A stretch of DNA of 64,000 nt, from positions 3,224,001 through 3,288,000 of the forward strand of contig NZ_CP154879.1 in NCBI RefSeq assembly GCF_039614765.1, in the 5' to 3' direction. The translations under genes were made by a program, and so were the position numbers. The notes under the pieces are model-generated. The model was not told where the DNA came from and ran no database searches. It worked only from the letters and a program-made list of their open reading frames with translations. This document shows, piece after piece, positions 58,689 to 64,000 of the stretch (its first letter is position 1; each line of letters begins with the position of its first letter). This DNA comes from Castellaniella sp. MT123 (GTDB lineage: Bacteria > Pseudomonadota > Gammaproteobacteria > Burkholderiales > Burkholderiaceae_B).

Positions 58689-59523
58689 TTCACGATCCGG
58701 TGGTTCGCCCGGTGCCGCCGGGCAGGCGCCCGCGCTTCTGCTGGACCGGGTCACCTGCACCTTCACCTCGTCCGGCGGGGCGTCCTATACCGCCATGCGG
58801 GACGCCACGCTGACGGTGGCACCGGGGGAATTCGTCTCGGTCGTCGGGCCCACGGGCTGCGGCAAGTCCACCTTGCTCAACATGGCGGCGGGGCTTCTGC
58901 GGCCGTCCTCGGGCGCGGTCAGCGTCTTTGGCGCGCCGCTATCGGGCGTCAACCACAAGGCCGGCTACATGTTTCAGGGCGAGGCCCTGATGCCCTGGCG
59001 CAATGCCCTGGGCAACGTCACGGCGGGGCTGGAATTCGCGGGGGTGCCCTCGGTCGATGCGACCGCCCAGGGCCGCGACTGGCTGCGCCGGGTCGGGTTG
59101 GGCGGCTTCGAGAACCGCTACCCGCATCAGATGTCGGGTGGCATGCGCAAGCGCGCCATGCTGGCCCAGACCCTGATCCGCGATCCCGACATCATTCTGA
59201 TGGACGAGCCCTTTTCCGCGCTCGACATCCAGACGCGCCAACTGATGGAAAACGAGGTCCTGGACTTGTGGATGGCGCGCCGCAAGGCTGTGCTCTTCAT
59301 CACCCACGATCTGGACGAAGCCATCGCCATGAGCGACCGCGTCGTGGTTCTGTCCGCCGGGCCCGAGACCCATCCCATCGGGGAATTCGTCATCGACATC
59401 CCGCGCCCGCGCGATGTGGCCGAGGTGCGCATGCATCCCCGGTTCATCGAACTGCACCAGGGCATCTGGGCCGTGCTGCGCGACGAGGTCCTGAAGGGCT
59501 ACGAACGGCAGAAGCGCGCCTGA
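58681..59523 (+). CDS. ABC transporter ATP-binding protein, SsuB/TauB-like
   Basis: The 280-residue ATPase has Walker A GPTGCGKST near residue 58, Q-loop MFQGEALMPW, signature MSGGMRKRAMLAQ (in place of LSGGQ), Walker B IILMDEPFSALD and switch histidine in FITHDLDEA. This is the SsuB/TauB/NrtD class of importer ATPases. The 5' region overlaps the substrate-binding gene, so coupling is likely. Confidence 0.9.
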   Translation: MSDSRSGGSPGAAGQAPALLLDRVTCTFTSSGGASYTAMRDATLTVAPGEFVSVVGPTGCGKSTLLNMAAGLLRPSSGAVSVFGAPLSGVNHKAGYMFQGEALMPWRNALGNVTAGLEFAGVPSVDATAQGRDWLRRVGLGGFENRYPHQMSGGMRKRAMLAQTLIRDPDIILMDEPFSALDIQTRQLMENEVLDLWMARRKAVLFITHDLDEAIAMSDRVVVLSAGPETHPIGEFVIDIPRPRDVAEVRMHPRFIELHQGIWAVLRDEVLKGYERQKRA

Positions 59524-59588
59524 TGCCCCATGACCGAACGATCCGGCCGACCCGCTGGCCGCACGCTTGAACCGGAGCCGATCCGACC

Positions 59589-60377
59589 ATGAAATCCGAA
59601 CTGTCCCGACCTGTCCTGCGGTCGCTGCAACTGGCCCTGCTCGTGGCCATCGTGCTGGTCTGGCACTGGGCCTCGACGAATCAAAACGTCGCCTTTTTCT
59701 TTGGGCGGCCCGTCGAGGTTGCACAGGTCATCTGGGCCTGGTTTGTCACCGACGCCAGCGTCTACCGCCATCTGTGGATCACCCTGTCCGAAACCGTACT
59801 GGCGTTCATCATCGGCACGGTGGGCGGCCTGGCCTGCGGCCTGTGGCTGGGTCTGTCGCGCAGCGCCAGCGCCCTGCTGGAGCCCTACGTCACAGCGGCC
59901 AATTCCATGCCGCGCGTGATCCTGGCACCGATCTTCGGCATGTGGTTCGGCCTGGGTATCTGGTCCAAGGTCGCCCTGGCCGTCACCCTGGTGTTCTTCA
60001 TCGTGTTCTTCAACGTCTACCGGGGCGTGCGGGAAGTGTCCCCGACCCTGCTGGACAATGCCCGCATGCTGGGCGCCACCCGCCGCCAGTTGCTGCGATC
60101 GGTCTACATCCCCTCGGCCACGAGTTGGGTGTTTTCCAGTCTGCACACCTCGGTCGGGCTGGCCTTCGTGGGCGCCGTGGTGGGTGAATACCTGGGGTCG
60201 GCCGCCGGCGTCGGCTATCTGATCCTGCAGGCCGAAGGCACGCTGGACGTGAACACGGTGTTCGCAGGCATCGTGGTGCTGACGATCTTTGCCCTGCTGC
60301 TGGACGGCGCCGTGTCGCTGGGCGAACGCCGGCTGCTGGTCTGGCAGCCCGGGCCGGGGGAATCGGGGAAGACCTAG
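59589..60377 (+). CDS. ABC transporter permease, SsuC/TauC-like
   Basis: The 262-residue protein has about six helices and the BPD_transp_1 coupling motif in LLDNARMLGATRRQLLRSVYIPSA (EAA-type loop), with FVGAVVGEYLGSAAGVGYLI near the end. It completes the importer, 65 bp after the ATPase. It converges on tal with a 42-bp spacer. Confidence 0.9.
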   Translation: MKSELSRPVLRSLQLALLVAIVLVWHWASTNQNVAFFFGRPVEVAQVIWAWFVTDASVYRHLWITLSETVLAFIIGTVGGLACGLWLGLSRSASALLEPYVTAANSMPRVILAPIFGMWFGLGIWSKVALAVTLVFFIVFFNVYRGVREVSPTLLDNARMLGATRRQLLRSVYIPSATSWVFSSLHTSVGLAFVGAVVGEYLGSAAGVGYLILQAEGTLDVNTVFAGIVVLTIFALLLDGAVSLGERRLLVWQPGPGESGKT

Positions 60378-60419
60378 GGATCCTTTGAACGAGTCCTCGC
60401 GTCGCGGTCATCCGCGGAT

Positions 60420-61373
60420 TCAGGCGGTCTGCCCCAGCATCGCATCCAGCTTTGCCGCATCCGCCGTGAAGATCCGGATGCCTTCGGCCAATTTTTCCGT
60501 CGCCATCGCATCCTGATTCAGTTGTGTGCGAAACGCGACCTCGTTGCTGGCCAGCCATTCCGGCGCGTTCGCCTTCGCGTCGGCCACGGTCAGGCTGGCG
60601 GGCAGGGGATCGGTGCAGGCCGCCAGTTCGCCCAGCAGCGCCGGGCTGATCGTCAGCAGATCGCAGCCCGCCAGCGCCCGGATCTGGCCGATGTTGCGGA
60701 AACTGGCCCCCATCACCTGCGTCGGGATGTCGTAGGCCTTGAAATACCGGTAGATGTGCGCCACCGACTGTACCCCGGGGTCGTTGGGCCCCGCGTTGGC
60801 GGCTTCGTTCCAATCCGCGCCCGCTGTCTTCTTGTACCAGTCGTAGATGCGGCCCACGAAGGGTGAAACCAGCGTCACCCGGGCCTGGGCGCAGGCGATG
60901 GCCTGCGTCAGCGAGAACAGCAGCGTCAGATTGCAGCGGATGCCCTCGGCTTGCAGGACCCGCGCGGCCTGGATGCCTTCCCACGTCGAGGCCAGCTTGA
61001 TCAGGATCCGTTCACGTGCGATGCCTGCCGACTCGTACAGCGCGATGATCTGGCGTGCTCGTTCGATGCTGGCCTGCGTGTCGAAGGACAGCCGGGCATC
61101 GACCTCGGTCGAGACGCGGCCGGGCACGATCGCCAGGATCTCCCGGCCGAACGCCACCAGCAGACGGTCCGCCTGCTCGGCCAGCGGGGCCGCCGGATGG
61201 TCGCGCAGCACGCGGTCCAGCAGGGGGCGGTAGGCGTCCTGCTGCACGGCCTTCAGGATCAGCGATGGATTGGTCGTCGCATCGGTGGGCTGGTAGGCCC
61301 GCATGGTCTCGAAGTCGCCCGTGTCGGCCACGACCGTCGTCAGTGCGCGCAGGGCATCCAGTTGATGGCTCAT
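60420..61373 (-). CDS. tal: Transaldolase
   Basis: The 317-residue product carries [11 protein letters not shown] near residue 35, the Schiff-base lysine in [13 protein letters not shown] near 130, [16 protein letters not shown] and [13 protein letters not shown], all of the TalB type. It transfers dihydroxyacetone units in the pentose phosphate pathway, complementing tkt 8 kb away. The ATG at 61373 has AGAGG about 10 bases upstream; a GTG four codons earlier overlaps that ribosome site. Confidence 0.96.
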   Translation of the reverse strand: MSHQLDALRALTTVVADTGDFETMRAYQPTDATTNPSLILKAVQQDAYRPLLDRVLRDHPAAPLAEQADRLLVAFGREILAIVPGRVSTEVDARLSFDTQASIERARQIIALYESAGIARERILIKLASTWEGIQAARVLQAEGIRCNLTLLFSLTQAIACAQARVTLVSPFVGRIYDWYKKTAGADWNEAANAGPNDPGVQSVAHIYRYFKAYDIPTQVMGASFRNIGQIRALAGCDLLTISPALLGELAACTDPLPASLTVADAKANAPEWLASNEVAFRTQLNQDAMATEKLAEGIRIFTADAAKLDAMLGQTA

Positions 61374-61605
61374 GAAAACGAACACCTCTTTGTAAAAAGA
61401 AGAAACCTTCGATCAGGCGAAGCTCCTAATGTAGACCATTTTTTCAATAGGAACCCGCACCCTGGGCGATAGGCGGGTGGTGGGGTGAGGCGGGTTTCGG
61501 GCGATGGCAATCGCGGCGTGCGGAATGCCGGGAAACCGGTGATCGCATCGGCCTGCCTGGTCCCGGCGTGAGCGGGGCGTCATCGGAAGACACCATGATC
61601 GTCTG

Positions 61606-61611
61606 TATAAT
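61606..61611 (+). promoter_or_regulatory. Consensus -10 box upstream of carA
   Basis: A perfect TATAAT 40 bp before the carA start. The -35 region (TCGGAA at 17 bp) is weak, which suggests an activator or regulated promoter. The 278-bp tal/carA spacer holds nothing else I can name. Confidence 0.5.
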
Positions 61612-61651
61612 GGGAAGGTTTATATATTGACTTTACAACCGGGGTTACATT

Positions 61652-62821
61652 TTGCTGCCGTCAATCTTTCCCGAGGGGTCCTCAGGACTCGTCCCAGCAA
61701 TTCTTGCCTTGGCTGACGGTACCGTATTCCGAGGCGTGTCGATTGGCGCTGATGGATTCACCGTTGCCGAGATCGTCTTCAACACCGCCATGACCGGTTA
61801 CCAGGAAATCCTGACCGATCCCAGCTACAGCGGCCAGATCGTCACCCTGACCTATCCCCACATCGGCAACACCGGCGTCAACGCCGAAGACGTCGAATCC
61901 AGCCAGATCCATGCCGCGGGCCTGGTGGTGCGCGATTGTCCCGCCCGGGTCTCCAATTTTCGCGCCACGCAGTCCCTGCCCGACTACCTCAAGTCCCAGG
62001 GCATCGTCGCGATTTCCGGCGTGGACACCCGCAAACTGACGCGTATTCTGCGGGAACGCGGCGCCCAGGGCGCCTGCATCCTGGTGGGCGAGGACGTGGA
62101 ACGGGCCGTCGAATTGGCACGCGGCTTTGGCGGCATGGAAGGCCAGGACCTGGCCCTCAAGGTCACGACATCGAAACCGGGCGCCTGGGTGCAGGGCACC
62201 TGGCAGCTGGGGCGCGGGTTCCGCCGCCAGGATCAGGCCGACTACAACGTCGTCGCCTATGACTACGGGATCAAGACCAACATCCTGCGCCTGCTGGCCG
62301 ATCGCGGCTGCCGCATCACGCTGGTGCCGGCCACTACCCCGGTGGCCGACATCCTGGCGCAGAATCCGGACGGCGTCTTCCTGTCCAACGGGCCTGGCGA
62401 CCCGGCTGCCTGCCAGTATGCGGTCGATACCTGCAAGGCGGTCCTGGATCGAGGCATTCCGCTGTTCGGCATCTGCCTGGGGCAGCAGGTCCTGGGCCTG
62501 ACGCTGGGCGGGCGCACAGTCAAGATGAAGACCGGCCACCATGGTGCCAACCATCCGGTGCAGGACCTGGCGACAGGACGCGTGTTCATCACCAGCCAGA
62601 ACCACGGCTTTACCGTCGATGGCGCCAGCCTGCCGGCCAATGCCCGCGTCACGCATGTGTCGCTGTTCGACGGCACGCTGCAAGGCTTCGAACTTACCGA
62701 CAAGCCGGTGTTCTGTTTTCAGGGGCACCCCGAGGCCAGTCCAGGCCCGCACGACATCCTGGTGCTGTTCGATAAATTCATCGACCTGATGGCGCAGCAC
62801 AAAGCCCAGTCGTCCAAATAA
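61652..62821 (+). CDS. carA: Carbamoyl-phosphate synthase small subunit
   Basis: The 389-residue glutaminase subunit has [50 protein letters not shown] and the amidotransferase triad: Cys in [11 protein letters not shown], His and Glu in [12 protein letters not shown]. It feeds ammonia to CarB for arginine and pyrimidine synthesis. The start is a TTG: a stop at 61628 blocks the frame, no ATG or GTG lies between, and GGGG stands 7 bases before it. Confidence 0.94.
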   Translation: MLPSIFPEGSSGLVPAILALADGTVFRGVSIGADGFTVAEIVFNTAMTGYQEILTDPSYSGQIVTLTYPHIGNTGVNAEDVESSQIHAAGLVVRDCPARVSNFRATQSLPDYLKSQGIVAISGVDTRKLTRILRERGAQGACILVGEDVERAVELARGFGGMEGQDLALKVTTSKPGAWVQGTWQLGRGFRRQDQADYNVVAYDYGIKTNILRLLADRGCRITLVPATTPVADILAQNPDGVFLSNGPGDPAACQYAVDTCKAVLDRGIPLFGICLGQQVLGLTLGGRTVKMKTGHHGANHPVQDLATGRVFITSQNHGFTVDGASLPANARVTHVSLFDGTLQGFELTDKPVFCFQGHPEASPGPHDILVLFDKFIDLMAQHKAQSSK

Positions 62822-62837
62822 CCGATACCGTCTTCCC

Positions 62838-64000
62838 ATGCCCAAGCGTTCAGACATCAAAAGCATTCTCATCATCGGGGCTGGTCCGATCATCATCGGT
62901 CAGGCCTGCGAATTCGACTATTCCGGCGCCCAGGCCTGCAAGGCCCTGAAGGCCGACGGCTTTCGCACCATTCTGGTCAACAGCAACCCGGCCACCATCA
63001 TGACGGATCCGGAAACGGCCGACGTCACCTACATCGAACCCATTACCTGGCAGGCCATCGAAAAGATCATCGAGATCGAAAAGCCAGACGCGGTGCTGCC
63101 CACCATGGGCGGCCAGACGGCGCTGAACTGCGCGCTGGATCTCGATCGCCACGGGGTGCTGCAAAAACACGGCGTCGAGCTGATCGGCGCCAACGCGCAA
63201 GCCATCGAAAAGGCCGAGGACCGCCAGAAATTCAAGGACGCCATGACCTCGATCGGTCTGGAATCCGCCAAATCCGGTGTCGCCCACAGCATGGACGAGG
63301 CCTGGGCGGTGCAGAAGCGCATCGCTGCCGATCTGGGCAATTCGGGCTTCCCGGCCGTCATCCGTCCCAGCTTCACCCTGGGCGGTACGGGCGGGGGCAT
63401 TGCCTACAACGCCGAGGAATTCGAGGTCATCTGCCGTCGAGGCCTGGAAGCCTCGCCCACCCGCGAGCTCCTGATCGAGGAGTCCCTGCTGGGCTGGAAG
63501 GAATTCGAAATGGAAGTCGTGCGCGATCGCGCCGACAACTGCATCATCGTGTGCGCCATCGAGAACCTGGATCCCATGGGTGTGCATACCGGCGATTCGA
63601 TCACGGTGGCCCCGGCGCAGACGCTGACCGACAAGGAATACCAGATCATGCGCAACGCCTCCATCGCGGTGCTGCGCGAGATCGGCGTGGACACGGGTGG
63701 CTCGAACGTGCAGTTCGCGATCAATCCGGCCAACGGCCGCATGATCGTCATCGAGATGAATCCGCGGGTGTCGCGCTCGTCGGCGCTGGCCTCGAAGGCC
63801 ACTGGTTTTCCCATCGCCAAAGTCGCGGCCCGTCTGGCTGTCGGTTATACGCTCGATGAATTGCGCAACGAAATCACCGGTGGCGCCACGCCGGCCTCGT
63901 TCGAACCGACCCTGGACTACGTGGTCGTCAAGGTCCCGCGTTTCGCCTTCGAAAAATTCCCGCAGGCCGATTCGCGCCTGACGACCCAGATGAAGGCCGT
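62838..64000 (+). CDS. carB: Carbamoyl-phosphate synthase large subunit, 5' part, cut by window edge
   Basis: The first 387 residues begin [38 protein letters not shown], with the ATP-grasp domain landmarks [21 protein letters not shown] and [22 protein letters not shown]. The family length is about 1075 residues, so the rest lies outside. It follows carA after 16 bp. Confidence 0.97.
   Translation, partial: MPKRSDIKSILIIGAGPIIIGQACEFDYSGAQACKALKADGFRTILVNSNPATIMTDPETADVTYIEPITWQAIEKIIEIEKPDAVLPTMGGQTALNCALDLDRHGVLQKHGVELIGANAQAIEKAEDRQKFKDAMTSIGLESAKSGVAHSMDEAWAVQKRIAADLGNSGFPAVIRPSFTLGGTGGGIAYNAEEFEVICRRGLEASPTRELLIEESLLGWKEFEMEVVRDRADNCIIVCAIENLDPMGVHTGDSITVAPAQTLTDKEYQIMRNASIAVLREIGVDTGGSNVQFAINPANGRMIVIEMNPRVSRSSALASKATGFPIAKVAARLAVGYTLDELRNEITGGATPASFEPTLDYVVVKVPRFAFEKFPQADSRLTTQMKA

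Overview
The window is GC-rich chromosomal DNA from a betaproteobacterium, most likely Burkholderiales of the Alcaligenaceae/Bordetella group. The evidence is the set of conserved neighbourhoods: lnt-corC-ybeY-ybeZ-miaB, yajC-secD-secF beside queA-tgt, a 4.5S RNA gene directly before dnaX-ybaB-recR, a split biotin locus, and a Bordetella-type lipid A glucosamine (lgm-like) locus. I see no prophage, insertion sequence, CRISPR array or integrated element. Most of the window is densely packed housekeeping DNA with many ATGA-type overlaps.

Layout. 1-3.5 kb: the 5' part of an asparagine synthase gene, a parvulin isomerase, and a nitric-oxide response operon (truncated globin, nnrS, nsrR) preceded by an NsrR-like palindrome lying over its promoter. 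3.6-7.9 kb: an ArnC/ArnT/GtrA/YdjC-type set predicted to decorate lipid A, with the GtrA gene inverted inside the locus, followed by a DUF442 phosphatase/sulfurtransferase-like gene. 7.9-13.2 kb: a universal stress protein and an almost complete molybdenum cofactor pathway (moaA-mobA facing moaC-moaD-moaE-moaB-moeA). NO detoxification beside Moco synthesis fits a denitrifying or nitrate-respiring lifestyle. 13.2-15.5 kb: two transporters (MFS and DMT). 15.6-21 kb: biotin synthesis, bioF-bioC-bioD and bioB against bioA. 21.1-21.5 kb: a tRNA-Ala/Glu/Asp operon with a clear promoter and terminator. Before it lies a 70-nt segment whose ends pair perfectly and which follows an extended -10 box; it is a candidate small RNA.

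21.5-24.5 kb: a membrane PAS-PAS-GGDEF-EAL protein broken by a one-base frameshift in an already degenerate EAL domain. 24.5-36 kb: envelope and RNA-modification genes (lnt, corC, ybeY, ybeZ, miaB, secF, secD, yajC, tgt, queA). 36-42 kb: dacB, upp, a YqjD/YqjE-like trio, ubiD and a lytic transglycosylase. 42.1-42.85 kb holds no intact gene. It contains fused remnants of a DMT transporter and a LysR regulator, apparently left by deletion across a divergent pair. 42.85-49.8 kb: an aminotransferase, an unrecognised protein with a faint FAD-oxidase look, NADP-malic enzyme, patatin, a barstar-like protein without a barnase partner, and rsmE.

49.9-57.6 kb: tkt, gap, a strong terminator, pgk, 4.5S RNA, dnaX, ybaB and recR. 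57.6-64 kb: a three-gene NMT1/SsuA-type ABC importer of unknown substrate, transaldolase, carA (TTG start) and the 5' part of carB. No clearly new multi-gene system is present. The best leads are the candidate RNA before the tRNA operon, the NsrR-type operator, the inverted gene in the lgm-like locus, and the two decaying loci.
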